Below the pieces are notes generated by a model. It was not told the DNA's origin, ran no database searches, and saw only the letters and a program-made list of their open reading frames with translations. A stretch of 64,000 bases of DNA from Actinobacillus sp. GY-402. GTDB lineage: Bacteria > Pseudomonadota > Gammaproteobacteria > Enterobacterales > Pasteurellaceae. Positions 44,340 through 56,540 of the stretch are shown piece after piece. Position 1 is the stretch's first letter. Each line of letters opens with the position of its first letter. Where the stretch lies: positions 2,394,110 to 2,458,109 of the forward strand of contig NZ_CP062137.1 in NCBI RefSeq assembly GCF_014843355.1, read 5' to 3'. Both the position numbers and the translations under genes were made by a program.

Positions 44340-45029
44340 ATGGCTAAATTGACTAAAAAAATGAAAGCAATCAAAGCTGGCGTAGATTCTACCAAAGCGT
44401 ACGAAATTAACGAAGCCATTGCGCTGTTAAAACAATTTGCAACGGCGAAATTCAACGAAAGTGTTGATGTTGCCGTAAATTTAGGTATCGATCCGCGTAA
44501 ATCCGATCAAAACGTTCGCGGTGCAACCGTACTGCCTCATGGTACCGGTCGTTCCGTACGTGTTGCGGTATTTACTCAGGGCGCTAACGCCGATGCAGCT
44601 AAAGAAGCCGGTGCTGATTTAGTCGGTATGGATGATTTGGCGGAACAGGTTAAAAAAGGCGAAATGGACTTCGACGTTGTGATTGCCTCTCCGGATGCAA
44701 TGCGCGTAGTTGGTCAATTGGGTCAGATTTTAGGTCCTCGCGGTTTAATGCCAAACCCTAAAGTGGGTACGGTTACGCCAAACGTTGCCGAAGCGGTTAA
44801 AAATGCGAAATCCGGTCAGATTCGTTACCGTAACGATAAAAACGGTATTATCCATACCACAATCGGTAAAGTGGATTTCTCCGAAGATCAATTGAAAGAA
44901 AACTTACAGGCGCTTTTAGCGGCGTTAGTGAAAGCTAAACCGACTACCGCTAAAGGTATTTTCATTAAGAAAGTAAGCGTTTCCACCACTCAGGGCGCCG
45001 GCGTTCAAGTTGATCAAAACAGCTTATAA
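44340..45029 (+). CDS. rplA: 50S ribosomal protein L1
   Basis: 229 residues (E. coli 234). Landmarks are [40 protein letters not shown] and [16 protein letters not shown]. It forms the mobile L1 stalk that guides E-site tRNA, and is the expected autogenous repressor of rplKA. Confidence 0.98.
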   Translation: MAKLTKKMKAIKAGVDSTKAYEINEAIALLKQFATAKFNESVDVAVNLGIDPRKSDQNVRGATVLPHGTGRSVRVAVFTQGANADAAKEAGADLVGMDDLAEQVKKGEMDFDVVIASPDAMRVVGQLGQILGPRGLMPNPKVGTVTPNVAEAVKNAKSGQIRYRNDKNGIIHTTIGKVDFSEDQLKENLQALLAALVKAKPTTAKGIFIKKVSVSTTQGAGVQVDQNSL

Positions 45030-45043
45030 TTCGCGCAGGTAGC

Positions 45044-45072
45044 TTTACAAAGGCGTAGATTATCCGTATAAT
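45044..45072 (+). promoter_or_regulatory. rplJL(-rpoBC) promoter
   Basis: -35 TTTACA (45044-45049), 17-bp spacer, perfect -10 TATAAT (45067-45072), 14 nt after the rplA stop. It corresponds in position to the E. coli L10 promoter that drives rplJL and much of rpoBC. Confidence 0.82.
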
Positions 45073-45094
45073 TTACGCCCTATTTATGGCTTAG

Positions 45095-45235
45095 GCCATA
45101 AAATTGATGGTGCTTGCCAAATCAAGCCCCGTCCAAGACCGTAGGAGAAAACGCACGATAAAAGTGCGGTCGGTTTTTACCGAGTTTTCTTAATTACCTA
45201 CGTAGATGGTGAACAGAAAAAGAATTTTCTGCTTC
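45095..45235 (+). promoter_or_regulatory. L10 leader RNA (L10-L12 binding site)
   Basis: The conserved GTCCAAGACCGTAGGAG (45131-45147) is the L10(L12)4 binding motif of the rplJ leader, and the CCTACG at 45197-45202 can pair with CGTAGG in it. Binding of excess L10-L12 lowers rplJ translation in E. coli. An exact uptake signal (45162-45170) sits between the two strands. Confidence 0.85.
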
Positions 45236-45317
45236 TGTACACCGAAGTCGTCCTGGTATGTTTGTATCAGGTAATTTAATTCCGATTTATCGGAGTGTAT
45301 TCAGGAGCTCAAAGCCA

Positions 45318-45809
45318 ATGGCATTAAATCTTCAAGACAAACAAGCAATTGTTGCTGAAGTAAATGAAGCAGCCAAAGGTGCCCTTTCAGCTGTTATCGC
45401 GGATTCTCGCGGCGTAACAGTGGATAAAATGACGGAGTTACGTAAAGCGGCTCGTGAAGCTGGCGTTTCAATGCGCGTTGTTCGTAATACTTTATTACGT
45501 CGTGCGGTTGAAGGTACAGAATTCGAATGCTTAACAGATACGTTTACCGGTCCGACACTTATCGCATTCTCTAACGAACATCCGGGCGCTGCGGCACGTT
45601 TGTTTAAAGATTTCGCGAAAGCGAACGATAAGTTTGAAATTAAAGGTGCGGCCTTTGAAGGTAAAATCCAAGACGTCGATTTCTTGGCAACATTACCGAC
45701 TTACGAAGAAGCGATTGCACGTTTAATGGGTACAATGAAAGAAGCTGCGGCAGGCAAACTTGTTCGCACTTTTGCAGCATTACGCGACAAATTACAAGAA
45801 GCGGCTTAA
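45318..45809 (+). CDS. rplJ: 50S ribosomal protein L10
   Basis: 163 residues from the ATG at 45318 ([20 protein letters not shown]), preceded by AGGAGCTC; the in-frame start at 45258 would lie in the regulatory leader and is rejected. Contains [20 protein letters not shown]. It forms the base of the L7/L12 stalk. It also acts as its own repressor, with L12, on the leader upstream. Confidence 0.97.
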   Translation: MALNLQDKQAIVAEVNEAAKGALSAVIADSRGVTVDKMTELRKAAREAGVSMRVVRNTLLRRAVEGTEFECLTDTFTGPTLIAFSNEHPGAAARLFKDFAKANDKFEIKGAAFEGKIQDVDFLATLPTYEEAIARLMGTMKEAAAGKLVRTFAALRDKLQEAA

Positions 45810-45866
45810 TTTTAAAAGCGTTTCTTGAATCGTTTAACAACTTATTTACTTTAGGAATTGATTGTC

Positions 45867-46235
45867 ATGTCATTAACTAACGAACAATTAATCGAAGCGA
45901 TCGCTTCAAAATCAGTATCAGAAATCGTTGAATTAATCGCAGCGATGGAAGAAAAATTCGGCGTTTCAGCAGCAGTAGCGGCAGCGGCTCCGGCAGCAGG
46001 CGCAGCAGCGGCAGTAGAAGAAAAAACTGAATTCAACGTAGTATTAGCGGAAGCCGGTGCTAACAAAGTTGCAGTCATCAAAGCGGTACGCGGTGCAACC
46101 GGTTTAGGCTTAAAAGAAGCGAAAGACTTAGTTGAATCCGCTCCGGCTAACTTGAAAGAAGGCATTTCTAAAGCTGAAGCTGAAGCCTTGAAAAAAGAAT
46201 TGGAAGATGCAGGCGCGAAAGTAGAAATCAAATAA
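45867..46235 (+). CDS. rplL: 50S ribosomal protein L7/L12
   Basis: 122 residues (E. coli 121) from the ATG at 45867. N-terminal dimerisation helix [20 protein letters not shown], Ala-rich hinge (about residues 35-52), and a C-terminal factor-binding domain with [19 protein letters not shown]. Multiple copies recruit translation factors. The upstream TTG start at 45858 is less likely. Confidence 0.97.
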   Translation: MSLTNEQLIEAIASKSVSEIVELIAAMEEKFGVSAAVAAAAPAAGAAAAVEEKTEFNVVLAEAGANKVAVIKAVRGATGLGLKEAKDLVESAPANLKEGISKAEAEALKKELEDAGAKVEIK

Positions 46236-46267
46236 TTTTTGATGACTTTTCCTGTTCTTCGGAACTT

Positions 46268-46297
46268 ACGGCTGGCGGTTTTTCCGTCAGCCTTTTG
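46268..46297 (+). terminator. rplL-rpoB attenuator hairpin
   Basis: GGCTGGCGG/CCGTCAGCC (46270-46292), 9 bp with one GU pair and a 5-nt loop, followed by TTTTGTG. It corresponds to the E. coli attenuator that lets only part of the transcripts enter rpoBC. The rest of the 309-nt gap has a smaller hairpin, ATCTGA/TCAGAT (46446-46464), and an uptake signal (46486-46494), but no gene. Confidence 0.75.
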
Positions 46298-46544
46298 TGC
46301 TCTCAAATAAGTGCAAAAAAAATCACCGTTTAATTGCAGAAAAAATTAAGTTAAATCAAGCTGTTAGCTTAATGCAATCCGCTCATCAGAAGTAAGGTTC
46401 AGAGTGCGGTATCTCACAAACGGATTCATACATTGATTTAAAATCATCTGACAGTACATCAGATAAAAAAACATTGAATTTTTTTACCGCACTTTGGTGG
46501 TTTTATTTCAAGTCGGTCTCACTAAAAATGACAGAGGAAAACCA

Positions 46545-49500
46545 ATGGGTTACTCCTATACTGAGAAAAAACGTATCCGTAAAGACTTTGGTAAACGTCC
46601 ACAAGTTTTAAACGTACCTTATTTATTAACCATTCAATTAGATTCATTCGACAAATTTATTCAGTGCGATCCTGACGGTCAGCAAGGCCTGGAAGCCGCA
46701 TTCCGTTCGGTATTTCCGATTGTAAGCAATAACGGCAGCACGGAATTGCAATATGTCAGCTATAAATTAGGCGAGCCGGTATTTGACGTGCGCGAATGTC
46801 AGATTCGTGGAACAACCTTTGCCGCGCCGTTACGCGTGAAGTTACGTTTGGTGAGCTACGATAAAGATGCGGCTCCCGGCACGGTTAAAGATATTAAAGA
46901 ACAAGACGTGTATATGGGGGAAATCCCGCTGATGACAGACAACGGTACCTTCGTGATTAACGGTACCGAGCGTGTTATCGTTTCGCAATTGCACCGCAGT
47001 CCGGGCGTGTTCTTTGACAGTGACAAAGGTAAAACGCATTCTTCAGGTAAAGTATTATATAACGCGCGTATTATCCCTTACCGCGGTTCTTGGTTGGATT
47101 TCGAATTCGATCCGAAAGACAATTTATTTGCACGTATCGACCGTCGTCGTAAGTTGCCGGCAACCATTATTTTACGAGCATTAGGTTATACTACGGAAGA
47201 AATTTTAGATTTGTTCTTCGATAAAGTTCTGTTCGAAATTCAGGACAATAAATTGCTGATGGAATTAGTTCCGGAACGCTTACGCGGTGAAACGGCGACA
47301 TTTGATATCGAGGCCAACGGCAAGGTTTATGTTGAACGCGGTCGTCGTATTACTGCACGTCATATCAAGGCGCTTGAAAAAGACGGTATTAGCAAAGTTG
47401 AAGTGCCAACCGAATATATTATCGGAAAAGTGGCGGCGAAAGACTATGTGGATTTAGAAAGCGGCGAAGTCATCTGTGCCGCAAACATGGAAATTTCTTT
47501 AGAGCTTTTAGCAAAATTGGCTCAAGCGGGTTACACCACAATCGAAGCGTTGTTCACCAATGATTTGGATTTCGGCCCGTATATTTCCGAAACGCTGCGT
47601 GTGGATCCGTCTTATGACCGGTTAAGTGCGTTAGTCGAAATTTATCGTATGATGCGTCCGGGCGAACCACCGACAAAAGAAGCGGCGGAAGGTTTATTTG
47701 ATAACTTATTCTTCTCGCAGGATCGTTACGATTTGTCTGCGGTAGGTCGTATGAAATTCAACCGTTCGTTAGGTATTGACAGCGAAACGGGCAGCGGCGT
47801 GTTGAGCAAAGAAGACATCGTCAGCGTGATGAAAAAACTGATCGATATCCGTAACGGTCGCGGTGAAGTGGACGATATTGACCACTTGGGTAACCGTCGT
47901 ATCCGTTCGGTGGGCGAAATGGCGGAAAATCAATTCCGAATCGGTTTGGTACGCGTTGAACGCGCCGTAAAAGAGCGCCTCTCATTAGGTGATCTTGATG
48001 CGGTAACGCCACAGGATTTAATTAATGCCAAACCGATTTCTGCGGCAGTTCGTGAATTTTTCGGTTCTTCACAATTATCTCAGTTTATGGATCAAAACAA
48101 CCCGCTGTCGGAAGTGACCCATAAACGTCGTATTTCCGCATTGGGACCGGGCGGATTAACACGCGAACGTGCAGGCTTTGAAGTTCGAGACGTTCACCCG
48201 ACTCATTATGGTCGCGTGTGTCCGATTGAGACCCCTGAAGGTCCGAATATCGGTTTGATCAACTCGCTTTCCGTATATGCGCGTACCAATGATTACGGTT
48301 TCTTAGAAACGCCTTACCGTAAAGTGGTAAACGGTCAGGTAACGGAAGAAATTGAATATTTATCGGCTATTGAAGAAGGTAAATATATCATTGCGCAGGC
48401 AAACTCGAACTTAGATGAAAATCTTCGTTTTACGGATACTTTTGTTACCGCCCGCGGTGAACACGGCGAGTCCGGTTTATATCGTCCGGAAGAAATTCAT
48501 TATATGGACGTTTCAACTCAACAAGTGGTTTCCGTTGCGGCGGCGTTAATTCCGTTCCTTGAGCACGACGACGCGAACCGTGCATTAATGGGCGCGAACA
48601 TGCAACGTCAGGCGGTTCCGACATTACGCGCGGATAAACCGTTAGTGGGTACCGGTATGGAAAAACCGATTGCCCTTGACTCAGGCGTGGCGGTGGTTGC
48701 GAAACGCGGCGGTACGATTCAATACGTTGATGCATCCCGTATCGTGGTGAAAGTAAACGAAGACGAAACGATTCCGGGTGAAGCGGGCATTGATATTTAT
48801 AACTTAATTAAATATACCCGTTCTAACCAAAATACCTGTATCAACCAAATTCCTTGCGTGAATTTAGGCGAACCCGTCGGTCGCGGTGAAATCTTAGCCG
48901 ACGGTCCGTCAACGGATTTGGGCGAATTGGCGTTAGGTCAAAATATCCGCGTGGCGTTTATGCCTTGGAACGGTTATAACTTCGAAGACTCAATGTTAGT
49001 TTCCGAACGCGTAGTACAACAGGATCGTTTCACCACTATCCATATTCAAGAATTATCTTGTGTGGCGCGTGATACCAAATTAGGTGCGGAAGAAATTACC
49101 GCAGATATTCCTAACGTCGGTGAAGCGGCATTAAGCAAGCTGGACGAATCCGGTATCGTCTATGTAGGTGCCGAAGTGAAGGGCGGCGATATTCTGGTGG
49201 GTAAAGTGACGCCAAAAGGCGAAACTCAATTAACGCCGGAAGAGAAATTACTCCGCGCAATCTTCGGTGAGAAAGCTTCGGACGTAAAAGATTCTTCACT
49301 TCGCGTGCCTAACGGTACTTCCGGTACGGTTATTGACGTTCAAGTCTTTACCCGCGACGGCGTAGAAAAGGACAAACGCGCGTTGGAAATCGAAGAGATG
49401 CAATTAAAACAAGCGAAAAAAGACCTTGTTGAAGAATTGGAAATCTTGGAAGCCGGTTTGTTCTCCCGTGTTCGCAATTTATTAATTGACGGCGGCGTCA

Positions 49501-50573
49501 GCGAAAAAGAATTGGATAAAATGGAACGTACGAAATGGTTGGAGCAAACCCTTTCGAGCGAATCCAAACAAAGCCAGTTGGAACAGCTTGCGGAACAATA
49601 CGAAGAATTACGCAAAGACTTCGAACACAAACTTGAAGTGAAACGCGGCAAAATTATCCAGGGCGATGATTTGGCGCCGGGCGTACAAAAAGTAGTGAAA
49701 GTATACCTTGCGGTGAAACGTCAGATTCAACCGGGAGATAAGATGGCGGGTCGTCACGGTAACAAAGGGGTTATCTCAAAAATTAACCCGGTTGAAGATA
49801 TGCCGTACGACGAAAACGGCCGTCCGGTCGAGATCGTGTTGAACCCGTTGGGCGTACCGTCTCGTATGAATATCGGTCAGATTCTGGAAACGCACTTAGG
49901 TTTGGCGGCGAAAGGTATCGGCGAACAAATCAACATCATGCTTAAACAAAAACAGGATGTCGAGAAATTACGCGGTTATATCCAGAAAGCTTACGATTTA
50001 GGCGGCGGTTCGCAAGTTGTGGATCTCAATACTTTCACGGACGAAGAAGTACTGCGTTTAGCGGAAAATTTACGTAACGGTATGCCGCTTGCCACACCGG
50101 TGTTTGACGGTGCCGACGAAAGCGAAATTAAAGGTTTGTTAGAGCTTGGCGGCTTGCCGACATCCGGTCAGATCACCTTGTATGACGGCCGCACCGGCGA
50201 AAAATTTGAGCGTCCGGTAACCGTGGGTTACATGTATATGCTCAAATTGAACCACTTGGTGGACGACAAAATGCACGCGCGTTCGACCGGTTCTTACAGC
50301 CTTGTTACTCAACAACCGTTGGGTGGTAAGGCGCAGTTCGGTGGTCAGCGTTTCGGTGAAATGGAGGTATGGGCGCTTGAAGCATACGGCGCGGCGTACA
50401 CCCTGCAGGAAATGTTAACCGTGAAATCCGACGATGTGAACGGTCGTACCAAGATGTATAAAAACATCGTGGGCGGTACCCATTACATGGAACCGGGTAC
50501 GCCGGAATCTTTCAATGTAATCATGAAAGAAATTCGTTCGCTTGGTCTCAACATCGATTTAGATGAAGCCTAA
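46545..50573 (+). CDS. rpoB: RNA polymerase beta subunit
   Basis: 1342 residues, the same as E. coli, from the ATG at 46545 ([20 protein letters not shown]), preceded by AGAGGAAAACC; the frame opens earlier at 46494. The rifampicin pocket [20 protein letters not shown] then [11 protein letters not shown] has Gln513, Asp516, His526 and Ser531 in their sensitive form. The C-terminal clamp anchor includes [20 protein letters not shown]. The 4-kb gene contains no exact uptake signal. Confidence 0.98.
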   Translation: MGYSYTEKKRIRKDFGKRPQVLNVPYLLTIQLDSFDKFIQCDPDGQQGLEAAFRSVFPIVSNNGSTELQYVSYKLGEPVFDVRECQIRGTTFAAPLRVKLRLVSYDKDAAPGTVKDIKEQDVYMGEIPLMTDNGTFVINGTERVIVSQLHRSPGVFFDSDKGKTHSSGKVLYNARIIPYRGSWLDFEFDPKDNLFARIDRRRKLPATIILRALGYTTEEILDLFFDKVLFEIQDNKLLMELVPERLRGETATFDIEANGKVYVERGRRITARHIKALEKDGISKVEVPTEYIIGKVAAKDYVDLESGEVICAANMEISLELLAKLAQAGYTTIEALFTNDLDFGPYISETLRVDPSYDRLSALVEIYRMMRPGEPPTKEAAEGLFDNLFFSQDRYDLSAVGRMKFNRSLGIDSETGSGVLSKEDIVSVMKKLIDIRNGRGEVDDIDHLGNRRIRSVGEMAENQFRIGLVRVERAVKERLSLGDLDAVTPQDLINAKPISAAVREFFGSSQLSQFMDQNNPLSEVTHKRRISALGPGGLTRERAGFEVRDVHPTHYGRVCPIETPEGPNIGLINSLSVYARTNDYGFLETPYRKVVNGQVTEEIEYLSAIEEGKYIIAQANSNLDENLRFTDTFVTARGEHGESGLYRPEEIHYMDVSTQQVVSVAAALIPFLEHDDANRALMGANMQRQAVPTLRADKPLVGTGMEKPIALDSGVAVVAKRGGTIQYVDASRIVVKVNEDETIPGEAGIDIYNLIKYTRSNQNTCINQIPCVNLGEPVGRGEILADGPSTDLGELALGQNIRVAFMPWNGYNFEDSMLVSERVVQQDRFTTIHIQELSCVARDTKLGAEEITADIPNVGEAALSKLDESGIVYVGAEVKGGDILVGKVTPKGETQLTPEEKLLRAIFGEKASDVKDSSLRVPNGTSGTVIDVQVFTRDGVEKDKRALEIEEMQLKQAKKDLVEELEILEAGLFSRVRNLLIDGGVSEKELDKMERTKWLEQTLSSESKQSQLEQLAEQYEELRKDFEHKLEVKRGKIIQGDDLAPGVQKVVKVYLAVKRQIQPGDKMAGRHGNKGVISKINPVEDMPYDENGRPVEIVLNPLGVPSRMNIGQILETHLGLAAKGIGEQINIMLKQKQDVEKLRGYIQKAYDLGGGSQVVDLNTFTDEEVLRLAENLRNGMPLATPVFDGADESEIKGLLELGGLPTSGQITLYDGRTGEKFERPVTVGYMYMLKLNHLVDDKMHARSTGSYSLVTQQPLGGKAQFGGQRFGEMEVWALEAYGAAYTLQEMLTVKSDDVNGRTKMYKNIVGGTHYMEPGTPESFNVIMKEIRSLGLNIDLDEA

Positions 50574-50636
50574 TTTATAGACGGCATTTACCCGTCGTAA
50601 TGAGAAAGCATTCATCGCAATGCGAAAATTCCGCGC

Positions 50637-50677
50637 AAAGTGCGGTCAAAAAATCGAATGAATTTCGACCGCGCTTT
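50637..50677 (+). repeat. Degenerate inverted uptake-signal pair between rpoB and rpoC
   Basis: AAAGTGCGGTC (50637-50647) and GACCGCGCTTT (50667-50677) pair with one mismatch (GCGC for GCAC) over a 19-nt loop. It may be a processing or pausing hairpin within rpoBC; the second copy looks decayed. Confidence 0.55.
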
Positions 50678-50709
50678 GAATAAGTTTAACTCCGACAGGA
50701 GCAAAATCT

Positions 50710-53700
50710 GTGAAAGATTTAGTTAATTTTTTAAAAGCACAATCCAAAACCGCTGAAGATTTTGATGTGATCAAGATTGGTTTAGCCTCACCGGACATGA
50801 TCCGTTCATGGTCGTTCGGCGAAGTGAAAAAACCGGAAACCATTAACTACCGTACATTTAAACCGGAACGCGACGGTCTTTTCTGTGCGCGTATTTTCGG
50901 GCCGGTAAAAGATTACGAATGTTTATGCGGTAAATATAAACGCTTAAAACATCGCGGTGTAATCTGTGAAAAATGCGGTGTTGAAGTTACCCAAACCAAA
51001 GTGCGCCGCGAACGTATGGGGCATATCGAATTGGCCTCGCCGGTGGCGCATATCTGGTTCTTGAAATCGTTACCGTCCCGCATCGGTTTATTATTGGATA
51101 TGCCGTTGCGCGATATTGAACGCGTTCTTTATTTTGAATCATATATCGTGATCGAACCGGGAATGACGGATTTAGAAAAAGGTCAGTTATTAACCGAAGA
51201 ACAATATTTGGATGCCGAAGAACGCTGGGCGGACGAATTTGACGCGAAAATGGGCGCGGAAGCCATCCAGGCCATTTTACGCGATATGGATTTGGAACAT
51301 GAATGTGAAACCTTACGTGAAGAGTTACAGGAAACTAACTCTGAAACTAAACGTAAAAAAATCACTAAGCGTTTGAAATTATTAGAAGCGTTTATTCAGT
51401 CCGGCAACAAACCAGAATGGATGGTGATGACCGTATTACCGGTGCTTCCGCCGGATTTACGTCCGTTGGTACCGTTGGACGGCGGTCGTTTTGCCACTTC
51501 GGATTTGAACGATTTGTATCGTCGCGTGATTAACCGTAACAACCGTTTGAAACGTCTTTTGGATTTAATCGCACCGGATATTATCGTACGCAACGAAAAA
51601 CGTATGTTGCAGGAATCCGTGGATGCGTTGCTGGATAACGGTCGTCGCGGTCGTGCGATCACGGGTTCGAACCGTCGTCCGCTTAAATCTTTAGCGGATA
51701 TGATCAAAGGTAAACAAGGTCGTTTCCGTCAGAACTTATTAGGTAAACGCGTTGATTATTCGGGTCGTTCGGTTATCACCGTGGGTCCGTACCTGCACTT
51801 ACACCAATGCGGTTTGCCGAAAAAAATGGCACTGGAATTATTCCGTCCGTTTATCTATGCGAAATTAGAAAGCCGCGGTTATGCGACCACCATTAAAGCG
51901 GCGAAGAAAATGGTTGAGCGTGAAGACGCCATCGTGTGGGATATTTTGGCGGAAGTGATTCGCGAACACCCGATTCTGTTGAACCGTGCGCCGACATTGC
52001 ACCGTTTGGGTATTCAGGCGTTCGAACCGATTTTGATCGAAGGTAAGGCCATTCAGTTGCATCCGCTCGTTTGTGCGGCGTTCAACGCGGACTTCGACGG
52101 CGACCAAATGGCGGTTCACGTTCCGTTGACGTTGGAAGCGCAGCTAGAAGCCCGCGCATTAATGATGTCAACTAATAACATTTTATCGCCGGCGAACGGT
52201 GATCCGATTATCGTTCCGTCACAAGACGTGGTATTGGGTATTTACTATATGACCCGCGATAAAGTGAACGGTAAAGGCGAAGGCATGCTGTTGCAAGACC
52301 CTCGCGAAGCGGAAAAAGCCTATCGCACCGGTCGGGCGGAATTGCATTCGCGCGTGAAAATCCGTATTACGGAATATGTGAAAAATGCCGAAGGTGAATT
52401 AGAACCGCAAACGAACTTAGTGGATACCACGGTCGGTCGTGCCATTTTATGGATGATCGCGCCGAAAGGCATGCCGTTCAGCCTGTTCAATCAAACGCTC
52501 GGCAAAAAAGCCATCTCTAAACTGATTAACGAATGTTATCGTCGTTTAGGCATGAAAGAGAGCGTAATGTTTGCAGACCAAATCATGTATACCGGTTTTG
52601 CATATGCGGCACGTTCGGGTTCGTCCGTCGGTATCGACGATATGGTGATTCCGGAGAAAAAATACGAAATCATCGCGGCGGCGGAAAAAGAAGTGGCGGA
52701 AATTCAAGAACAGTTCCAATCCGGTTTGGTCACTGTCGGTGAACGTTATAACAAAGTTATCGATATTTGGGCGGCGGCTAACGAACGCGTAGCGAAAGTG
52801 ATGATGGAAAATCTGTCTACGGAAGAAGTGATTAACCGTGAAGGTCATCCGGAAAAACAAGCCTCATTCAACAGCATCTTTATGATGGCGGATTCAGGTG
52901 CGCGCGGTTCCGCGGCACAGATTCGTCAGTTAGCGGGTATGCGCGGTTTGATGGCGCGCCCGGACGGTTCAATCATCGAAACGCCGATTACGGCGAACTT
53001 CCGCGAAGGTTTGAACGTATTACAGTACTTTATTTCTACCCACGGTGCGCGTAAAGGTTTGGCGGATACTGCGTTAAAAACGGCAAACTCCGGTTATTTG
53101 ACCCGTCGTTTGGTTGACGTTGCGCAAGATTTAGTGATTGTCGAAGACGATTGCGGTACGCACGAAGGTATTGTCATGGCGCCGTTAATTGAAGGCGGCG
53201 ATGAGAAAGTGCCGTTACGCGAATTGGTATTGGGTCGTGTCGCGGCGGAAGACGTCTTAAAACCGGGAACGGAAGAGGTTCTGATCCCTCGTAATACGCT
53301 GATTGACGAGCAATGGTGTAATGTTATTGATGAAAATTCGGTAGACAGCATTAAAGTTCGTTCCGTGGTGACCTGTGATACCGATTTTGGCGTGTGTGCG
53401 AAATGTTACGGTCGTGATTTGGCGCGCGGTCATCTGATTAATCAGGGTGAAGCCGTCGGTGTTATCGCGGCGCAATCCATCGGTGAACCGGGTACACAGT
53501 TAACCATGCGTACGTTCCATATCGGTGGTGCGGCGTCCGCAGCGGCGAAAGAATCCAGCGTACAGGTTAAAAATAACGGTACCATTCGTTTGGCTAACGT
53601 GAAATTTGTAACCAATAACGAAGGTAAACTGGTATTAACTTCACGTAATACCGAATTAACCGTAATCGATGCCTTCGGTCGTACCAAAGAACACTATAAA

Positions 53701-54975
53701 CTGCCTTACGGTACTACTTTAAGTAAAGCCGACGGCGCCGAAGTTACGGCGGGTGAAACCGTAGCAAACTGGGATCCGCATACTATGCCGGTGATTTCCG
53801 AAGCGGCGGGTTTTGTGAAATTCGTCGATATTGTTGACGGTTTAACCGTAAGCCGCCAGACCGACGAATTAACCGGTTTGTCATCAATCTTGGTGCAAGA
53901 TGTGGGTGAACGTGCAACGGCGGGTAAAGATTTGCGTCCGGCGATTAAACTGGTCGATGCCAAAGGCAACGATATTTTAATCGAAGGCACCGACGTAGCG
54001 GCGCAATACTTCTTACCGGGTAAAGCAATCGTAACGTTGGATGACGGTGCGGAAATCAATATCGGTGATCCGTTAGCCCGTATTCCGCAAGAATCCGTGG
54101 GAACTAAAGATATTACCGGCGGTCTGCCGCGCGTAGCCGATTTATTCGAAGCGCGTAAACCGAAAGAACCGGCAATTTTAGCCGAAATTTCCGGTATCGT
54201 TTCCTTCGGTAAAGAAACCAAAGGTAAACGCCGCTTATTAATCACACCGACCGACGGCGGCGAAACATACGAAGAAATGATTCCGAAATGGCGTCAATTA
54301 AACGTATTCGAAGGCGAAATGGTGGAACGCGGCGACTTAATTTCCGATGGGGCGGAAACGCCGCATGACATTTTACGTCTGCGCGGTGTGCACGCCGTAA
54401 CCGAGTATATCGTAAACGAAGTTCAGGAAGTTTACCGTTTACAAGGGGTTAAAATTAACGATAAGCATATCGAAGTTATCGTTCGTCAAATGTTGCGTAA
54501 AGCCGTCATCACCAATGCTTACGATTCCGAATTCTTGGAAGGCGAGCAAGTGGAAGTGGCGCGCATTAAGGTCGTTAACCGTAAACGCGAAGCGGAAGGC
54601 AAACCGTTGGTGGAATTCGAACGTGAATTGCTTGGTATTACCAAAGCGTCATTGGCTACCGAATCATTCATTTCGGCGGCTTCGTTCCAGGAAACCACCC
54701 GCGTGTTGACCGAAGCGGCGGTTGCCGGTAAACGCGATGAATTACGCGGCCTGAAAGAAAACGTGATTGTGGGTCGTTTGATCCCGGCGGGTACGGGTTT
54801 TGCCTATCACCAAAACCGTATTAAAAACCGTCATGCGGGAGTAACGTTGCCGGAAGAACAATCCGTAAAATTCTCCGCGGCGGATGAAGCGGAAATTGAG
54901 GCGGAATTCAATATGGTAGCGGATGATCCGACATCCAGCCTGGCAGAAATGCTGAACATGGCGGATGAGGAATAA
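50710..54975 (+). CDS. rpoC: RNA polymerase beta-prime subunit
   Basis: 1421 residues (E. coli 1407), GTG start with GACAGGAGCAAAATCT before it. N-terminal zinc ribbon [20 protein letters not shown]; catalytic Mg loop [15 protein letters not shown] with Asp461, Asp463, Asp465; second zinc site [19 protein letters not shown]; bridge helix and trigger loop region following. The C-terminus ends in an acidic [17 protein letters not shown]. No exact uptake signal inside 4.3 kb. Confidence 0.98.
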   Translation: MKDLVNFLKAQSKTAEDFDVIKIGLASPDMIRSWSFGEVKKPETINYRTFKPERDGLFCARIFGPVKDYECLCGKYKRLKHRGVICEKCGVEVTQTKVRRERMGHIELASPVAHIWFLKSLPSRIGLLLDMPLRDIERVLYFESYIVIEPGMTDLEKGQLLTEEQYLDAEERWADEFDAKMGAEAIQAILRDMDLEHECETLREELQETNSETKRKKITKRLKLLEAFIQSGNKPEWMVMTVLPVLPPDLRPLVPLDGGRFATSDLNDLYRRVINRNNRLKRLLDLIAPDIIVRNEKRMLQESVDALLDNGRRGRAITGSNRRPLKSLADMIKGKQGRFRQNLLGKRVDYSGRSVITVGPYLHLHQCGLPKKMALELFRPFIYAKLESRGYATTIKAAKKMVEREDAIVWDILAEVIREHPILLNRAPTLHRLGIQAFEPILIEGKAIQLHPLVCAAFNADFDGDQMAVHVPLTLEAQLEARALMMSTNNILSPANGDPIIVPSQDVVLGIYYMTRDKVNGKGEGMLLQDPREAEKAYRTGRAELHSRVKIRITEYVKNAEGELEPQTNLVDTTVGRAILWMIAPKGMPFSLFNQTLGKKAISKLINECYRRLGMKESVMFADQIMYTGFAYAARSGSSVGIDDMVIPEKKYEIIAAAEKEVAEIQEQFQSGLVTVGERYNKVIDIWAAANERVAKVMMENLSTEEVINREGHPEKQASFNSIFMMADSGARGSAAQIRQLAGMRGLMARPDGSIIETPITANFREGLNVLQYFISTHGARKGLADTALKTANSGYLTRRLVDVAQDLVIVEDDCGTHEGIVMAPLIEGGDEKVPLRELVLGRVAAEDVLKPGTEEVLIPRNTLIDEQWCNVIDENSVDSIKVRSVVTCDTDFGVCAKCYGRDLARGHLINQGEAVGVIAAQSIGEPGTQLTMRTFHIGGAASAAAKESSVQVKNNGTIRLANVKFVTNNEGKLVLTSRNTELTVIDAFGRTKEHYKLPYGTTLSKADGAEVTAGETVANWDPHTMPVISEAAGFVKFVDIVDGLTVSRQTDELTGLSSILVQDVGERATAGKDLRPAIKLVDAKGNDILIEGTDVAAQYFLPGKAIVTLDDGAEINIGDPLARIPQESVGTKDITGGLPRVADLFEARKPKEPAILAEISGIVSFGKETKGKRRLLITPTDGGETYEEMIPKWRQLNVFEGEMVERGDLISDGAETPHDILRLRGVHAVTEYIVNEVQEVYRLQGVKINDKHIEVIVRQMLRKAVITNAYDSEFLEGEQVEVARIKVVNRKREAEGKPLVEFERELLGITKASLATESFISAASFQETTRVLTEAAVAGKRDELRGLKENVIVGRLIPAGTGFAYHQNRIKNRHAGVTLPEEQSVKFSAADEAEIEAEFNMVADDPTSSLAEMLNMADEE

Positions 54976-54997
54976 GCCGGCGTTTGACCGGTAACAC

Positions 54998-55035
54998 AAA
55001 ATCCCCCGAGAGCAACGCTCCCAGGGGATTTTTTA
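54998..55035 (+). terminator. rpoBC operon terminator
   Basis: AAATCCCC-CGAGAGCAACGCTCCCA-GGGGATTT with an inner GAGC/GCTC stem and a run of six T (54999-55034), 25 nt after the rpoC stop. Confidence 0.9.
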
Positions 55036-55069
55036 TTCGTCCGCGAGATGAAAAAACATCAAAAAAATC

Positions 55070-55105
55070 GACCGCACTTTTAAGGATAAGGCGAAAAGTG
55101 CGGTC
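55070..55105. terminator. Inverted uptake-signal pair between rpoC and rhlB
   Basis: GACCGCACTTTT (55070-55081) and AAAAGTGCGGTC (55094-55105) form a perfect 12-bp stem with a 12-nt loop. It lies between convergent rpoC and rhlB (stop near 55113), likely serving rhlB on the minus strand, where TTTTTTTGATG follows. Confidence 0.75.
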
Positions 55106-55112
55106 GAAATTT

Positions 55113-56351
55113 TTAACGTTTTTTGTAATCCCGACTGGAATGCGGAGTCTGGCTATGTTTGATCCGATAAGGTTTCGGCAATTCGTCGATTAATGAATCG
55201 GGATCATATTGGCTGACGGGAATCGCATGTCCGATGTATTCTTCAATCGCCGGCAGATTCATGGCGTATTGTTCGCAGGCAAAGCTGATGGATACGCCGC
55301 TTTCGCCGGCGCGCCCGGTACGCCCGATGCGGTGTACATAATCTTCGCGATCATCCGGCAAATCATAATTGAACACGTGCGTGACATCGGGAATATGCAA
55401 ACCGCGCGCCGCCACATCGGTGGCAACCAGAATATCCAGTTCCCCGTCAGTAAACTGTTTGAGCAATGCCAGCCGCTTTTTTTGCGGCACATCGCCGGTT
55501 AGCAAACCCACGCGTTGTCCGTCGGCGGCAAGATAGCCCCAGATTTCTTCGCAACGATGTTTAGTATTGGCAAAAATAATGCAGCGTTCCGGCCATTCTT
55601 CTTCCAGTAACGTCATAAGTAAGGCAATTTTGTCCCGATTGGACGGATAGAATAGTTCTTCCTTGATTCGGTGCCCGGTTTTCTGCAACGGTTCGATTTC
55701 AATATATTCGGGATCGTTCATGTCTTCAAAGGCAAGCTCTCTGACTTTATAAGAAAGCGTGGCGGAAAACAGCATGGTTAAACGGGATTTTGGCGGCGGA
55801 CATTTGCGCAACAAATAGCGAATATCCTTGATAAAGCCTAAATCGAACATTCGATCGGCTTCATCCAGCACCACCACTTGAATATCGTTAAAACGGATAA
55901 TGCCTTGCTTTACGTAATCGATGATTCGTCCGGTGGTGCCGATTAAAATATCCACACCGTTTTCAATGACTTTCAGCTGTTTATCGTAACCGTCGCCGCC
56001 GTATGCCAGCCCAATGCGTAATTGGCTGATTTTGGCAAGAGATTCCGCATCGTGAGCGATTTGTACCGCCAGTTCGCGGGTCGGCGCCAGAATTAACGCC
56101 CGCGGTTGATTGGTAACGAAATCCGGTTGATGGGTTAATAAATAATGAAATGTCGCCGTGAGAAACGCCATGGTTTTCCCCGTGCCCGTTTGTGCCTGAC
56201 CGGCAACATCTTTACCTTGCAATGTTAAGGGTAAAGATAAGGCCTGAATTGGCGTGCAATATTCAAAACCCTGAGCTTTCAGCGCGGTGAGAATTTGAGG
56301 ATGCAGCGGCAAGTCGGCAAACCGCTGTTGAGATAGGTGTTCTGTTGTCAT
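55113..56351 (-). CDS. rhlB: DEAD-box RNA helicase RhlB
   Basis: 412 residues (E. coli 421). Q-motif region [16 protein letters not shown], Walker A AQTGTGKT (53-60), LAPTREL, DEAD box [20 protein letters not shown] in [13 protein letters not shown], and [13 protein letters not shown]. The [20 protein letters not shown] segment is close to E. coli RhlB, the degradosome helicase partner of RNase E. The C-terminal basic tail is shorter than in E. coli. Divergent from rho, as trxA-rho is in E. coli. Confidence 0.94.
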   Translation of the reverse strand: MTTEHLSQQRFADLPLHPQILTALKAQGFEYCTPIQALSLPLTLQGKDVAGQAQTGTGKTMAFLTATFHYLLTHQPDFVTNQPRALILAPTRELAVQIAHDAESLAKISQLRIGLAYGGDGYDKQLKVIENGVDILIGTTGRIIDYVKQGIIRFNDIQVVVLDEADRMFDLGFIKDIRYLLRKCPPPKSRLTMLFSATLSYKVRELAFEDMNDPEYIEIEPLQKTGHRIKEELFYPSNRDKIALLMTLLEEEWPERCIIFANTKHRCEEIWGYLAADGQRVGLLTGDVPQKKRLALLKQFTDGELDILVATDVAARGLHIPDVTHVFNYDLPDDREDYVHRIGRTGRAGESGVSISFACEQYAMNLPAIEEYIGHAIPVSQYDPDSLIDELPKPYRIKHSQTPHSSRDYKKR

Positions 56352-56540
56352 AATTTATTTTTATTTGGTGAAAAATTGCGACAAGCATACCACGTTATGC
56401 AAAATTACCCAAAAAAAGACCGCACTTTTTTTAGGTAAAAAACTAGACAGAATCGGGTTTTAATGATACCTTTACCACCACTCAATCGACCTATGAGTCA
56501 ACTCTTATTTTTTTCCAATCCAAAGTATTAACTCTCAATT

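Noticed and set aside
45851..46306. 151-codon antisense frame opposite rplL
   Set aside because: It is a shadow of the Ala/Glu-rich rplL frame with biased third positions, and it has no family resemblance.
53706..54245. 179-codon antisense frame inside rpoC
   Set aside because: Its codons mirror those of rpoC and it has no Shine-Dalgarno or domain.
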